From Streptomyces triticirhizae (lineage in GTDB: Bacteria; Actinomycetota; Actinomycetes; Streptomycetales; Streptomycetaceae), in contig NZ_RFFJ01000002.1 of the NCBI RefSeq assembly GCF_003696235.1, positions 1-64,000 of the forward strand: a stretch of 64,000 nt of DNA, in the 5' to 3' direction. Shown in pieces: positions 23,330 through 32,771 of this stretch. Positions within the stretch are counted from its first letter, which is position 1, and each line of letters opens with the position of its first letter. Under the pieces are notes generated by a model. The model saw nothing but the letters and a program-made list of their open reading frames with translations, was not told the origin of the DNA and did no database searches. The position numbers were made by a program, and so were the translations under genes.

Positions 23330-24319
23330 TCAGTTGTGGGAGTGCAGCGCCGCGTTCAACCCGCCCCAGCTGCCGGTGCGGGTCAGCGCCTGGACCGTGC
23401 CGGTCGTCGAGTGGCGCCGGAACAGCAGGTTGTGCGCGCCGGACAGTTCCAGCGCCTTGACCACGTCCCCGTCGGGCAGCGTGACCCGGGTGCCGGCCGT
23501 GAGGTACAGCCCCGCCTCCACGATGCAGTCGTTCCCCAACGAGATGCCGAGGCCGGCCTGCGCGCCCAGCAGGCAGCGTTCCCCGATGGAGATGGTCTGC
23601 TTGCCGCCGCCGGAGAGGGTGCCCATGATCGAGGCGCCACCGCCGATGTCGGAGCCGTCGCCGACGACGACGCCCGCGCTGATCCGGCCCTCCACCATGG
23701 AGGTGCCGAGGGTGCCGGCGTTGAAGTTGCAGAAGCCCTCGTGCATCACCGTGGTGCCGGCGGCCAGGTGGGCGCCGAGCCGCACCCGGTCGGCGTCGCC
23801 GATGCGGACCCCGGTGGGCACCACGTAGTCGGTCATCCGGGGGAACTTGTCGACGCTGGTCACGGAGAACGTCTGCCCGGCGGCCCGAGCGGCGAGCTGC
23901 GCGCGGCCGACCTCGGCGGCCGGGACCGGGCCGATGGTGGTCCAGGCGACGTTGGCCAACAGGGCGAAGATCCCGTCCAGGTTGAGGCCGTGCGGCCGGA
24001 CCAGCCGGTGGCTGAGCAGGTGGAGCCGCAGGTAGACGTCGTGGGCGTCGAGCGGCTTGTCGTCGATCGAGGAGATGACCGTGCGCACCGCGATCACCTC
24101 GACGTTCCGGCGCGGGTCGGGGCCCAGCGCCTCGGGGGTGTCGGGGCCGAGCAGCACGGCGGCGCGCTCGGGGGTGAGGCGTTCGGTGCCGGCGGGGCCG
24201 GGCTCCTCGGTCAGCTCGGGGTTGGGGAACCAGGTGTCGAGCACGGTGCCGTCGGCGGCCAGGGTGGCGAGCCCGGCGGCGACGGCGCCGGTTGCGGTGC
24301 GAGGGGTCTCGTCGGTCAT
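23330..24319 (-). CDS. dapD: Tetrahydrodipicolinate N-succinyltransferase (DapD)
   Basis: This 329-residue enzyme of the succinylase branch of meso-diaminopimelate/lysine synthesis transfers succinyl from succinyl-CoA to tetrahydrodipicolinate. It is the long actinobacterial type: an N-terminal alpha/beta domain, then a left-handed beta-helix of hexapeptide repeats ([55 protein letters not shown]). The active-site motif [14 protein letters not shown] is intact. ATG 24319 lies 10 bases after the tetR stop. A TAGCGT element six to seven bases before the ATG could also give a leaderless transcript. Confidence 0.95.
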   Translation of the reverse strand: MTDETPRTATGAVAAGLATLAADGTVLDTWFPNPELTEEPGPAGTERLTPERAAVLLGPDTPEALGPDPRRNVEVIAVRTVISSIDDKPLDAHDVYLRLHLLSHRLVRPHGLNLDGIFALLANVAWTTIGPVPAAEVGRAQLAARAAGQTFSVTSVDKFPRMTDYVVPTGVRIGDADRVRLGAHLAAGTTVMHEGFCNFNAGTLGTSMVEGRISAGVVVGDGSDIGGGASIMGTLSGGGKQTISIGERCLLGAQAGLGISLGNDCIVEAGLYLTAGTRVTLPDGDVVKALELSGAHNLLFRRHSTTGTVQALTRTGSWGGLNAALHSHN

Positions 24320-24329
24320 GGTTCCGACG

Positions 24330-24923
24330 CTAACCGGTACCGGGGTCCGGCTGCGAACCCGTCTCGACCAGCAGGCGCGCGAGCGCGGCCCTGGTCTCCT
24401 CCGGGCGGTGTGGCCGGCCGGTGAGCAGCAGTTGGATGAGCAGCCCGTCGAGCAGCGCGACGGCCGCCCGCGCGGTGGCGGCGTCGCCGGTCAACGGCCG
24501 TGCCAGCCGCACCATTTCGTCGAGGCAGTGGGCGGCCAGCGGGCGGAGCACGGGGCGGTCGAGGCCGGCGAGGTAGAGCCCGTAGACGAGTTCGGTCACC
24601 GCCCTGCGGGGGCCGAGCCACTCGTCGACCAGTTCCACCACCCGGTCGCCGAGCGAGGCCGCCCCACCGCCCGAGCCGGACCCCGAGCCGGCCGACGCGA
24701 CCCAGTCCCGGAACGCGGCGAGCCACTGGTCGTTCACCCGCTCCAGCGCCGCGACCAGCAGCGCGTCCCCGCTGTCGAAGTGGTACGTCGTGGAGCCGAG
24801 CGGAACGTCGGCCTCGGCGGCCACGGCGCGGTGGGTCAGCCCGTTGACCCCGCGTCGTTCCAGCACCCGCACGGCGGCGGCCACGATCCGCTCCCGCCGC
24901 TCGGGGTCGTGGCGGCGCGCCAT
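24330..24923 (-). CDS. TetR-family regulator paired with SMR transporter
   Basis: The 197-residue regulator begins [20 protein letters not shown] and has the [23 protein letters not shown] followed by [14 protein letters not shown] flexible SGSGSGGG linker near residue 85 precedes the ligand domain. Its ATG overlaps the SMR stop by one base (TGATG), so regulator and efflux pump are co-translated. It probably represses this small operon and responds to a cationic compound exported by the pump. Confidence 0.9.
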   Translation of the reverse strand: MARRHDPERRERIVAAAVRVLERRGVNGLTHRAVAAEADVPLGSTTYHFDSGDALLVAALERVNDQWLAAFRDWVASAGSGSGSGGGAASLGDRVVELVDEWLGPRRAVTELVYGLYLAGLDRPVLRPLAAHCLDEMVRLARPLTGDAATARAAVALLDGLLIQLLLTGRPHRPEETRAALARLLVETGSQPDPGTG

Positions 24924-25243
24924 CAGTGGGCCCCGCCGACGTTCAGCACCACCACGCCGGCGACCACCAGCAGCACCCCGGCGATCCTGGCGAGCGTCGG
25001 CGGCTCGTCGAGGAAGACCATGCCGATGGTCGCGACCAGCGCGGTCCCGACGCCGGCCCAGATCGCGTAGGCGGTGCCCACGTCGAGGGTCTTCAGCGCC
25101 TGGGCGAGCAGCGCGAACGCCAGGACGTAGCCGGTCAACGAGCCGACCGTGGGCCACAGCCTGGTGTAGCCGTCGCTGAGCTTCATCAGGGTGGTCGCCG
25201 CGATCTCCAGCAGGATCGCGCCGGCCAGGATCAGATAGGCCAT
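24923..25243 (-). CDS. Small multidrug resistance (SMR) efflux protein
   Basis: This 106-residue inner-membrane protein has four helices and the essential glutamate in helix 1 (MAYLILAGAILLEIAATTLMK, Glu13). AYAIWAGVGTALVATIG in helix 3 is the family signature. It works as an antiparallel dimer exchanging protons for cationic drugs or guanidinium. It resembles EmrE/QacE-type members more than GdmA-type, but the call is not firm. There is no ribosome site before the ATG; a promoter seven bases upstream suggests a leaderless message. Confidence 0.93.
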   Translation of the reverse strand: MAYLILAGAILLEIAATTLMKLSDGYTRLWPTVGSLTGYVLAFALLAQALKTLDVGTAYAIWAGVGTALVATIGMVFLDEPPTLARIAGVLLVVAGVVVLNVGGAH

Positions 25244-25250
25244 ATGGACG

Positions 25251-25280
25251 AGCGTACACAGCGTTCTGGACACCTGTACA
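25251..25280 (-). promoter_or_regulatory. SMR-tetR promoter with repeated GTGTAC
   Basis: On the minus strand TGTACA (25280-25275), an 18-base spacer and TACGCT (25256-25251) form a promoter ending seven bases before the SMR ATG. The string TGTGTAC occurs twice within it, once at each element, and is a candidate binding site for the operon's TetR protein. Confidence 0.5.
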
Positions 25281-25408
25281 CATCGGCGGGATCGACATCC
25301 GGCGGGCCCCTGGCCGGCTTCGAGCGGCTCCGGACGGGTGAGCCGGGCCGCCCGCCCGGGGAGCCGTGGGCCGCCGGGACGCCGCTGCGGCGAGGGTGAT
25401 CCGGACGG

Positions 25409-25421
25409 CTTGTCGGACAAG
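25409..25421. promoter_or_regulatory. Palindrome upstream of the Cys-rich gene
   Basis: CTTGTC-G-GACAAG is a perfect 6-1-6 dyad ending 17 bases before the ATG at 25439. It is too short to act as a terminator, so a protein-binding site is more likely. Confidence 0.4.
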
Positions 25422-25438
25422 CGAGAGGAAGCAACGAG

Positions 25439-25675
25439 ATGGCTCAGTGTGAGGTCTGCGGCAACGACTACCGCATGGCCTTCGAGGTGCGGGCCGCCGG
25501 CCAGGTTCACGTCTTCGACAGCCTGGAGTGCGCGGCCCAGCGCATGGCCCCGATCTGCGAGAACTGTCAGTGCCGCATCCTGGGCCACGGGCTGGAGACC
25601 GAGGAGGGCCAGTTCTACTGCTGCGCCCACTGCGCCCGCACCCAGGGGCACGCCCAACTGGTCGACCACGCCTGA
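25439..25675 (+). CDS. Small Cys-rich zinc-binding protein (metallothionein-like)
   Basis: The 78-residue protein carries about nine cysteines: CEVCGNDY at the start, then LECAAQ, ICENCQCRILGHG and FYCCAHCARTQGH. The pattern resembles prokaryotic metallothionein / treble-clef zinc ribbons. It probably binds zinc, but no activity is known to me. ATG 25439 has AGAGGAAG upstream. A perfect CTTGTC-G-GACAAG palindrome (25409-25421) just before the ribosome site could be an operator. Confidence 0.75.
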   Translation: MAQCEVCGNDYRMAFEVRAAGQVHVFDSLECAAQRMAPICENCQCRILGHGLETEEGQFYCCAHCARTQGHAQLVDHA

Positions 25676-25737
25676 CCGTTCACCGGCCACGGCGCGGCGA
25701 CCGTTCACCGAACCCTCGGGAAGGCGGACAGCGGAAA

Positions 25738-25762
25738 GGGGGCGCCCACACCGGGCGCCCCC
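25738..25762. terminator. Bidirectional terminator at the 3' end of the SUF operon
   Basis: GGGGGCGCCC (25738-25747) and GGGCGCCCCC (25753-25762) form a 10-bp stem with a five-base loop between the convergent Cys-rich gene and sufT. Confidence 0.75.
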
Positions 25763-25798
25763 TGCCACGGGACCGTCGGCCCCTCGCGACGGGAACCG

Positions 25799-26134
25799 TC
25801 AGACGTTGAACCCCAGCGCGCGCAGCTGGTCGCGCCCGTCGTCCGTGATCTTGTCGGGGCCCCACGGCGGCATCCAGACCCAGTTGATCTTCAGCTCGCT
25901 CACCAGCCCCTCGGTCGCCGACTTCGCCTGGTCCTCGATGACATCCGTCAGCGGGCAGGCCGCCGAGGTCAGCGTCATGTCGACGGTCGCCACATTGCTC
26001 TCGTCAACGTGCACGCCGTAGATCAGCCCCAGATTGACCACGTCGATCCCCAGCTCGGGGTCGACCACGTCCATCATGGCCTCGCGGATCTCCTCCTCGC
26101 TCGCCGGGCTGGCGACCGTCTCGGTCTCGCTCAT
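25799..26134 (-). CDS. sufT: SufT-type iron-sulfur assembly/maturation factor (MIP18/DUF59 family)
   Basis: The 111-residue protein has the MIP18 domain: VVDPELGIDVVNLGLIYGV (residues about 23-41) and the conserved cysteine in MTLTSAACPLTDVI. It helps mature iron-sulfur proteins and is the last gene of the SUF operon, ending just before a bidirectional terminator. The start ATG is 26134, 31 bases after sufU. Confidence 0.93.
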   Translation of the reverse strand: MSETETVASPASEEEIREAMMDVVDPELGIDVVNLGLIYGVHVDESNVATVDMTLTSAACPLTDVIEDQAKSATEGLVSELKINWVWMPPWGPDKITDDGRDQLRALGFNV

Positions 26135-26165
26135 GCGACAGCACCTCTCTCGTTCGCCTCGCCTG

Positions 26166-26636
26166 TCATGACTGCTCGCCCCGCGCCGTGGCCTCGTCGC
26201 CCAACGCCTGCGCCGTGGCGTCCTTCCACGCCATCCAGCTCAGCAGGGCGCACTTGACCCGCGCCGGGTACTTGGAGACGCCGGCGAACGCCACCGCGTC
26301 CTGGAGCAGCTCCTCCATCGCGTCGTCCGGGGTGATCTGGCCGCGCGACTGCATCAGCTCCAGGAAGGTCCGCTGGATCTCCAGGGCCTCGGGCAACTCC
26401 CTGTCCACCAGCAGCTCGTTGAGCACCGAGGCGCTGGCCTGGCTGATCGAGCAGCCCTGCCCCTCGTAGGAGACGTCCGCGATCCGCTCCCCGTCGTACC
26501 GCACCCGCAGGGTGATCTCGTCACCGCAGGTCGGATTGACGTGGTGGACCTCGGCGTCGCCCGCGCGCAGGCCGTGGCCGTGCGGGTTCTTGTAGTGGTC
26601 CAGGATCACTTCCTGGTACATCGATTGCAGCTGCAC
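26166..26636 (-). CDS. sufU: SufU iron-sulfur assembly / sulfur-relay protein
   Basis: The 156-residue protein retains the three cysteines and the aspartate of zinc-dependent SufU: PTCGDE, GQGCSISQ and RVKCALL. In Gram-positives and actinobacteria it accepts persulfide from SufS and passes sulfur to SufB. The start is probably GTG 26636, giving MQLQSMYQEVILDHYKNPHG; an ATG five codons later is possible. It lies between sufS and sufT. Confidence 0.94.
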   Translation of the reverse strand: MQLQSMYQEVILDHYKNPHGHGLRAGDAEVHHVNPTCGDEITLRVRYDGERIADVSYEGQGCSISQASASVLNELLVDRELPEALEIQRTFLELMQSRGQITPDDAMEELLQDAVAFAGVSKYPARVKCALLSWMAWKDATAQALGDEATARGEQS

Positions 26637-26684
26637 ACCCTCGTCCGTTCCGTCTCACCCGTCGCCGTCGTCATCCCCGGCCGG

Positions 26685-27968
26685 TCACCCGAAGAAGCCA
26701 CGCACGTACTCCAGCCCGTCGGCCAGGGCGTCCACCTCGGCCGGCGTGGAGTACAGATAGAACGACGCCCGCGTGGTCGCCGGAATTCCGTACCGCAGAC
26801 AGACCGGCCGCGCGCAGTGGTGGCCGACCCGGACCGCGATGCCCTGCTCGTCCAGCACCTGGCCCACGTCGTGCGGGTGTATGTCGCCGAGCGTGAACGA
26901 GATCGTCGCGCCCCGGTCCTCCGGGGTCACCGGGCCGATGATCCGCAGCCCCTCCACCCGGGAGAGCCGCTCCAGCGCATAGCCCGTGATCGCCCGCTCG
27001 TGGGCGGCGATCCGCTCCATGCCGATGGCGGTGAGATAGTCCACGGCCGCGCCGAGGCCGACCGCCTGGGCGATCGGCGGGGTGCCGGCCTCGAACTTGT
27101 GCGGGGCCGGCGCATAGGTGGACGAACTCATGGTGACGGTCTCGATCATCTCGCCACCGCCAAGGAACGGCGGGAGGTCCTCCAGCAGCTCCTGCCGGCC
27201 CCAGAGCACGCCGATCCCGGTCGGGCCGCACATCTTGTGGCCGGTGAACGCAACGAAGTCGGCCTGCAACGACTGCACGTCCATCGGCATGTGCGGCGCC
27301 GCCTGCGAGGCGTCGATCAGCACCAGCGCGCCGACCTCCTGGGCGCGGCGCACGATGGCCTCGACCGGGTTGTGCGTGCCGAGCACGTTGGAGACCAGGA
27401 CGAACGACACGATCTTGGTGCGCTCGGTGATCACCTCGTCGATCCGGGACAGGTCGAGCCGGCCCTCGTCGGTGAGCCCGAACCACTTCAGCTTCGCGCC
27501 GGTGCGCTGCGCCAGCAACTGCCAGGGCACGATGTTGGAGTGGTGCTCCATCTCCGTGATGACGATCTCGGTCCCGGAGTCCACCCGGTAGGGCTCGTCG
27601 GCCAGGCCCAGCATGTTGGCGACCAGGTTGAGCGACTCCGAGGCGTTCTTGGTGAAGACCACCTCGTCCCGGCTGGGCGCGTTGATGAACGCCGCGACCT
27701 TGTCCCTGGCGCCCTCGTAGAGCGCGGTGGCCTCCTCGGCCAGGACGTGGACGCCCCGGTGGACGTTGGCGTGGTGGCGCTCGTAGTAGTCGGCGAGCGC
27801 GTCCAGCACCTGCCGGGGCTTCTGCGAGCTGGCCGCGTTGTCCAGGTAGACCAGCGGCCTGCCCTCGTGGACGGTGCGGTCCAGGATCGGGAAGTCCTTG
27901 CGGATGGCTTCGGTGTCCAACAGGCCCGGCAGGCCGGACACGTCGGACACCGGGTGCCCTTCGGTCAT
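26685..27968 (-). CDS. sufS: SufS cysteine desulfurase
   Basis: This 427-residue PLP enzyme is a class II (group II NifS-like) desulfurase. The PLP lysine is in FTGHKMCGPTG, the substrate histidine in EMEHHSN and the catalytic cysteine in RVGHHCARPVC. It takes sulfur from cysteine for cluster assembly in the cytoplasm. ATG 27968 overlaps the sufC stop as ATGA, coupling the two. Confidence 0.96.
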   Translation of the reverse strand: MTEGHPVSDVSGLPGLLDTEAIRKDFPILDRTVHEGRPLVYLDNAASSQKPRQVLDALADYYERHHANVHRGVHVLAEEATALYEGARDKVAAFINAPSRDEVVFTKNASESLNLVANMLGLADEPYRVDSGTEIVITEMEHHSNIVPWQLLAQRTGAKLKWFGLTDEGRLDLSRIDEVITERTKIVSFVLVSNVLGTHNPVEAIVRRAQEVGALVLIDASQAAPHMPMDVQSLQADFVAFTGHKMCGPTGIGVLWGRQELLEDLPPFLGGGEMIETVTMSSSTYAPAPHKFEAGTPPIAQAVGLGAAVDYLTAIGMERIAAHERAITGYALERLSRVEGLRIIGPVTPEDRGATISFTLGDIHPHDVGQVLDEQGIAVRVGHHCARPVCLRYGIPATTRASFYLYSTPAEVDALADGLEYVRGFFG

Positions 27969-28726
27969 GAGGCAGCCCCCTTGGTGTACTGCTCGTAGCC
28001 CTCGGCCTCCAGCTTGTCGGCCAGCTCGGCGCCGCCGGACTCGACGATCCGGCCGCCGGCGAAGACATGCACGTGGTCGGGCTTGATGTAGCGCAGGATG
28101 CGCGTGTAGTGGGTGATCAGCAGGGTGCCGACCTCGCCGGTCTCCCGGACGCGGTTGACGCCGGAGGAGACGATCCGCAGCGCGTCGATGTCCAGGCCCG
28201 AGTCGGTCTCGTCGAGGATCGCGATCTTGGGGCGGAGCAGCTCCAGCTGGAGGATCTCGTGGCGCTTCTTCTCGCCGCCGGAGAAGCCCTCGTTGACGTT
28301 GCGGTCGGCGAAGGACGGGTCCATCTCCAGCCGTTCCATCGCCTCCTTGACCTCCTTGACCCAGGTACGCAGGCGCGGCGCCTCGCCCCTGATCGCGGTG
28401 GCCGAGGTGCGCAGGAAGTTGGAGACGGAGACGCCGGGGACCTCCACCGGGTACTGCATGGCGAGGAAGACGCCGGCCCTGGCCCGCTCGTCGACGGACA
28501 TCTCCAGGACGTCCTCGCCGTCGAGCGTCACGGTGCCGCCGGTGACGGTGTACTTGGGGTGGCCGGCGAGCGAGTAGGCGAGGGTGGACTTGCCGGAGCC
28601 GTTGGGGCCCATGATGGCGTGCGTCTCGCCCTGCTTCACGGTCAGGTCGACACCGCGCAGGATCTCGGTGGAGCCGGTCTCGGTCTCGACGGAGACGTGC
28701 AGGTCGTGGATCTCAAGCGTTGCCAT
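27965..28726 (-). CDS. sufC: SufC ATPase of the SufBCD scaffold
   Basis: This 253-residue ABC-type ATPase has Walker A GPNGSGKST, the variant signature FSGGEKKRHEILQ and Walker B PKIAILDETDSGLD. In the SUF pathway it drives conformational change of SufB-SufD rather than transport. The start is ATG 28726, nine bases after the ferredoxin stop. Confidence 0.97.
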   Translation of the reverse strand: MATLEIHDLHVSVETETGSTEILRGVDLTVKQGETHAIMGPNGSGKSTLAYSLAGHPKYTVTGGTVTLDGEDVLEMSVDERARAGVFLAMQYPVEVPGVSVSNFLRTSATAIRGEAPRLRTWVKEVKEAMERLEMDPSFADRNVNEGFSGGEKKRHEILQLELLRPKIAILDETDSGLDIDALRIVSSGVNRVRETGEVGTLLITHYTRILRYIKPDHVHVFAGGRIVESGGAELADKLEAEGYEQYTKGAAS

Positions 28727-28735
28727 GGGGATGCC

Positions 28736-29074
28736 TCAGGACTCCTGGGTGAGGGAGACGAGCACGGTCGCCGCCGGGCCCTCTCCTTCGATCTTGACGG
28801 GGTAGGTGGGGATGGGACGGGTGGCCGGCGGGCCCGAGGGCTTGCCGGTGCGCAGGTCGAAGCTGGAGCCGTGCAGCCAGCACTCGATCTGGCAGTTGTC
28901 GACCTCGCCCTCGGAGAGCGAGACGTTCGCGTGCGAGCAGATGTCGTTGACGGCGAACACCTCGCCCTCGGTGCGGACCACGGCGACCGGGGTGCCGTCG
29001 ATCTCGACCCGGTGCGGGGTGTCCTCGGACAGGTCGCCCAGCGTGCAGGCCGGCTGGTAGGTCGCGCCGCTCAT
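28736..29074 (-). CDS. Rieske-type [2Fe-2S] ferredoxin of the SUF operon
   Basis: The 112-residue protein has both Rieske ligand motifs, CSHANV (Cys-x-His) and CWLHGSSFD (Cys-x2-His). It is the NirD/bedB-like soluble subunit type commonly present in actinobacterial suf operons, probably as an electron donor. Its ATG overlaps the sufD stop as ATGA (29071-29074). Confidence 0.92.
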   Translation of the reverse strand: MSGATYQPACTLGDLSEDTPHRVEIDGTPVAVVRTEGEVFAVNDICSHANVSLSEGEVDNCQIECWLHGSSFDLRTGKPSGPPATRPIPTYPVKIEGEGPAATVLVSLTQES

Positions 29075-30252
29075 GCGATGGACTCCGCCAGCTCGGCCTC
29101 CAGCTTGGCCAGCAGCCGCTCCTCGACGTCCTTGACGCCGATCTGCTGGACCAGTTCGGCGAAGAAGCCGCGCACCACGAGGCGGCGGGCCTCCTCGGCC
29201 GGGATGCCCCTGGCCATCAGGTAGAACAGCTGCTCGTCCTCGAAGCGGCCGGTCGCCGAGGCGTGGCCGGCGCCCTGGATCTCGCCGGTCTCGATCTCCA
29301 GGTTCGGCACCGAGTGGACCCGGGCGCCATCGGTGAGGACCAGGTTCCGGTTCAGCTCGTAGGTGTCGGTCCCGGTGGCCTGGGCGCGGATCACCACGTC
29401 GCCGATCCACACCGCGCGGGCCGTCTCGCCCTGGAGCGCGCCCTTGTAGGCGACGTTGCTGCGGCAGTTGGGGGCGTTGTGGTCGACGAGCAGCCGGTGC
29501 TCGTGGTGCTGGCCCTCGTCGGTGAAGTACAGCCCGTACAGTTCGGCCTCGCCGCCGGGGCCCGCGTAGCTGACCCGGGGGTGCACGCGGACCACGTCGC
29601 CACCGAAGGTGACGACGATCGACTTGACCGAGGCGTCCCGGCCGACCAGCACGTTGTGCTGGGTGACATGGACGGCCGTGTCGTCCCAGTCCTGGACCGA
29701 GACCACGGTGAGCTTGGCGCCGTCGCCGACCAGGAACTCGACGTTGGCGCCCCGGACGGTGTCGCCGGTGTGGTCCAGCACGAGGACCGCCTCGGCGAAG
29801 GCGCCGATGTCGAAGATCGTGTGCCCGAAGGTGACGCCGCCCTCGCCGTGCAGGCTCAGCCGCACCGGCTCGGGCAGCACCGCGTCCCTGGGCACCGCGA
29901 CCACGGTGGCCTTCTCCACCGAGCTGAACGCCTGCGCCGCGACCCGGTCCACCGGCGTGCCGGCGCGGCCGACCCTGGGGTCGTCCAGGCCGACGGTCTC
30001 GACGGTGACGCCCTCGGGCGCGGACAGCTCGACCTTCATCGAGCCGTTCGCCGTCGCCGTGCCGTCGTGCAGGCCGCGCAGCCGGTCGAGCGGGGTGAAC
30101 CGCCACTCCTCCTCGCGGCCGTGCGGCACCGGGAAGTCCGCCACGTCGAACGACGGCGGGGCGCTGGTGCGGGTGACCACGGAGGACTCGACGGCCGCCG
30201 CGACCGCCTCCCCCGCACTGTCGGCGCCGGGCATACTCTGGGCCTCAGCCAT
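29071..30252 (-). CDS. sufD: SufD scaffold subunit
   Basis: The 393-residue protein has the SufBD beta-helix core (for example NVLVGRDASVKSIVVTFGGD) and a C-terminal helical part with RFEDEQLFYLMARGIPAEEA, shared with SufB. It pairs with SufB and SufC in the cluster-building complex. I chose ATG 30252 (MAEAQSMPG); an upstream ATG at 30312 would add 20 residues with no better ribosome site. Confidence 0.94.
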   Translation of the reverse strand: MAEAQSMPGADSAGEAVAAAVESSVVTRTSAPPSFDVADFPVPHGREEEWRFTPLDRLRGLHDGTATANGSMKVELSAPEGVTVETVGLDDPRVGRAGTPVDRVAAQAFSSVEKATVVAVPRDAVLPEPVRLSLHGEGGVTFGHTIFDIGAFAEAVLVLDHTGDTVRGANVEFLVGDGAKLTVVSVQDWDDTAVHVTQHNVLVGRDASVKSIVVTFGGDVVRVHPRVSYAGPGGEAELYGLYFTDEGQHHEHRLLVDHNAPNCRSNVAYKGALQGETARAVWIGDVVIRAQATGTDTYELNRNLVLTDGARVHSVPNLEIETGEIQGAGHASATGRFEDEQLFYLMARGIPAEEARRLVVRGFFAELVQQIGVKDVEERLLAKLEAELAESIA

Positions 30253-30348
30253 GGGTCTCGTCGTGCTCGCTCTCTTGGGTTCAGGGCCGGGGCCGTGGAA
30301 GACGCACGACACCAGGCCACGTCGGGTGGCTCGGTCGGGGGCGGGCGG

Positions 30349-31770
30349 TCAGCCGACCGCGCCCTCCATCTGAAGCTCGATCAGCCGGTTCAGCTCCAGG
30401 GCGTACTCCATCGGCAGCTCCTTGGCGATCGGCTCGACGAAGCCGCGCACGATCATCGCCATCGCCTCGTCCTCCGACAGGCCCCGGCTCATCAGGTAGA
30501 ACAGCTGGTCGTCGCTGACCTTGGAGACCGTCGCCTCGTGGCCCATGGTCACGTCGTCCTCGCGGACGTCCGTGTACGGGTAGGTGTCGGAACGGGAGAT
30601 CGTGTCGACGAGCAGCGCGTCGCACAGCACGTTGGACTTCGAGCCCTCGGCGCCCTCGGCGATCTCGATCAGGCCACGGTAGGAGGTCCGACCGCCGCCC
30701 CTGGCCACCGACTTGGAGACGATGTTGGACGAGGTCCTGGGCGCCATGTGCACCATCTTGGCGCCGGCGTCCTGGTGCTGGCCCTCGCCGGCGAAGGCGA
30801 TGGAGAGCGTCTCGCCCTTGGCGTGCTCGCCCATCAGGTAGATCGCCGGGTACTTCATGGTGACCTTGGAGCCGATGTTGCCGTCGACCCACTCCATGGT
30901 GGCGCCCTCGTGCGCGACGGCGCGCTTGGTCACCAGGTTGTACACGTTGTTCGACCAGTTCTGGATGGTCGTGTAGCGGCAGCGGCCGCCCTTCTTGACG
31001 ATGATCTCCACGACCGCCGAGTGCAGCGAGTCCGACTGGTAGATCGGCGCGGTGCAGCCCTCGACGTAGTGCACGTAGGCGTTCTCGTCGACGATGATCA
31101 GCGTCCGCTCGAACTGGCCCATGTTCTCCGTGTTGATCCGGAAGTAGGCCTGGAGCGGGATGTCGACGTGCACGCCCGGCGGGACGTAGATGAACGATCC
31201 GCCGGACCAGACGGCCGTGTTGAGCGCGGCGAACTTGTTGTCGCCGGCCGGGATCACGGTGCCGAAGTGCTCCTGGAAGATCTCCGGGTGCTCGCGCAGC
31301 GCGGTGTCCGTGTCCAGGAAGATCACGCCCTGCTTCTCCAGGTCCTCACGGATCTGGTGGTACACGACCTCCGACTCGTACTGCGCGGCCACGCCCGCGA
31401 CCAGCCGCTGCTTCTCCGCCTCGGGGATGCCCAGCTTGTCGTAGGTGTTCTTGATGTCCTCCGGCAGGTCCTCCCAGCTCTGGGCCTGCTTCTCGGTGGA
31501 GCGCACGAAGTACTTGATGTTGTCGAAGTCGATGCCGCTGAGGTCGGAGCCCCAGGTGGGCATGGGCTTCTTGCCGAAGAGCTTGAGCGCCTTCAGCCGC
31601 ATCCGCAGCATCCACTCGGGCTCGGACTTCTTGGCCGAGATGTCGCGGACGACCTCCTCGGACAGGCCACGCCTGGCGGCGGCGCCGGCGGCGTCCGGGT
31701 CGGCCCAGCCGTACTCGTAGGTGCCCAGGCCATCCAGCTCGGGGTGGGCGGTCTCCGTAGGGGACGTCAT
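30349..31770 (-). CDS. sufB: SufB scaffold protein
   Basis: The 473-residue protein is full length and highly conserved. [20 protein letters not shown] opens the N-terminus, and the beta-helix core contains [19 protein letters not shown], whose cysteine takes part in sulfur transfer. The C-terminal [20 protein letters not shown] matches SufD. Its ATG overlaps the sufR stop as ATGA, so regulator and scaffold are coupled. Confidence 0.97.
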   Translation of the reverse strand: MTSPTETAHPELDGLGTYEYGWADPDAAGAAARRGLSEEVVRDISAKKSEPEWMLRMRLKALKLFGKKPMPTWGSDLSGIDFDNIKYFVRSTEKQAQSWEDLPEDIKNTYDKLGIPEAEKQRLVAGVAAQYESEVVYHQIREDLEKQGVIFLDTDTALREHPEIFQEHFGTVIPAGDNKFAALNTAVWSGGSFIYVPPGVHVDIPLQAYFRINTENMGQFERTLIIVDENAYVHYVEGCTAPIYQSDSLHSAVVEIIVKKGGRCRYTTIQNWSNNVYNLVTKRAVAHEGATMEWVDGNIGSKVTMKYPAIYLMGEHAKGETLSIAFAGEGQHQDAGAKMVHMAPRTSSNIVSKSVARGGGRTSYRGLIEIAEGAEGSKSNVLCDALLVDTISRSDTYPYTDVREDDVTMGHEATVSKVSDDQLFYLMSRGLSEDEAMAMIVRGFVEPIAKELPMEYALELNRLIELQMEGAVG

Positions 31771-32648
31771 GCGGGGTTCCTCCCGGCGGTGCGTGCGTGT
31801 GCGGTGGTCTTGGGGGGTGTGACGGTGCTGCGGTGGGTGCCGTCGGCCGGTGTGCCTCGGGGCCGGGGCCCGCCGGCCGGCCGCCGGCTCTCCGCCCCAC
31901 CGTCCGCCGGGGCGGCGGCCGAGGTGTCGGGGACGAAGGTGGTGCAGACGCCATCGCCGTGCGCGATGGTCGCCAGCCGCTGTACGTGGCTGCCCAGCAG
32001 CTCGGAGAAGACCTCGGTCTCCGCCTCGCAGAGCTGGGGAAAGGACGCCGCCGCGTGCGCGACCGGACAGTGGTGCTGGCAGAGCTGCTGCCCGGCGGGC
32101 GCCGCGACACCGCGCGTGGCGGCGGCGTAGCCGTCCCGCGACAGCGCCTCGGCCAGCGCCCTGGCCCGCTCCTCGGGGGGCACCCGCTCCACCAGCGAAC
32201 GATACCGCTCGGCCTGGGAGGCGGCCCGCGCCCTGGCGAAGGCCAGCACGGCGGCGGCGCCGCGCTCCCCGCCGCCGGCGGCGCGCTCGATCCAGCGCAG
32301 CGCCTCGACGGCCAGCTCGTCGTACGCCTGGTCGAAGGCGTCCCGGCCGAGGTCGGTGATCGCGAAGACCTTGGCGGGCCGGCCCCGGCCGCGCGAGCCA
32401 TAGACCCGCTTCTCGCGGGGCTCCACCAGCGCGTCGGCCACCAGCGCGTCCAGATGGCGCCGGACGGCGGCCTGCGTCAGGCCCAGCCGGTCGGCCAGCT
32501 GCGCGGCCGTGGAGGGGCCGTGGTCGAGGATGGAACGGGCGACCCGACGGCGCGTGTTCGACTGCTCGTCGGGGGCGTGCGGCAGGGCGGACACACCGGT
32601 GGCCCGATGGGCCGTCGGTGTCTCGTTCCGGTCGCTCCCGTTTTTCAC
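31767..32648 (-). CDS. sufR: SufR-type iron-sulfur-sensing repressor of the SUF operon
   Basis: The 293-residue DeoR/ArsR-like winged-helix protein has the [23 protein letters not shown] (residues about 43-62) and the wing [20 protein letters not shown]. The C-terminal cysteines LCQHHC...LC...VC are spaced C-x3-C-x12-C-x27-C, the arrangement of actinobacterial SufR that holds a [4Fe-4S] cluster. With the cluster bound it should repress sufBDCSU. The start is GTG 32648 (KNGSDRNET follows); no clear ribosome site precedes it. It is the first gene of the operon. Confidence 0.92.
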   Translation of the reverse strand: MKNGSDRNETPTAHRATGVSALPHAPDEQSNTRRRVARSILDHGPSTAAQLADRLGLTQAAVRRHLDALVADALVEPREKRVYGSRGRGRPAKVFAITDLGRDAFDQAYDELAVEALRWIERAAGGGERGAAAVLAFARARAASQAERYRSLVERVPPEERARALAEALSRDGYAAATRGVAAPAGQQLCQHHCPVAHAAASFPQLCEAETEVFSELLGSHVQRLATIAHGDGVCTTFVPDTSAAAPADGGAESRRPAGGPRPRGTPADGTHRSTVTPPKTTAHARTAGRNPA

Positions 32649-32715
32649 AACGTCATTGTTGCGTAATTCCGGCGAGCCGAGCAAGCCGCGTTCTGACCAG
32701 CCGGGATGCAGTACA

Positions 32716-32734
32716 TCACGTAAGGCGAACCTAA
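32716..32734. promoter_or_regulatory. Candidate iron box (IdeR/DmdR type) upstream of sufR
   Basis: On the minus strand the site reads TTAGGTT followed by CGCCTTACGTGA. By eye it matches about 13 of 19 positions of the IdeR/DmdR consensus TTAGGTTAGSCTAACCTAA. It is about 70-90 bases upstream of sufR, in the intergenic region shared with the plus-strand oxidoreductase. Confidence 0.4.
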
Positions 32735-32771
32735 CCTCGCGCCGGGGCTCCCGCTCGCGGCCGACCACCCC

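Noticed and set aside
25674-25709. Two copies of GACCGTTCACCG, 25 bases apart, resembling PHO units
   Set aside because: They lie between convergent genes at their 3' ends, at a spacing that is not a multiple of 11, so regulation of a promoter is unlikely.
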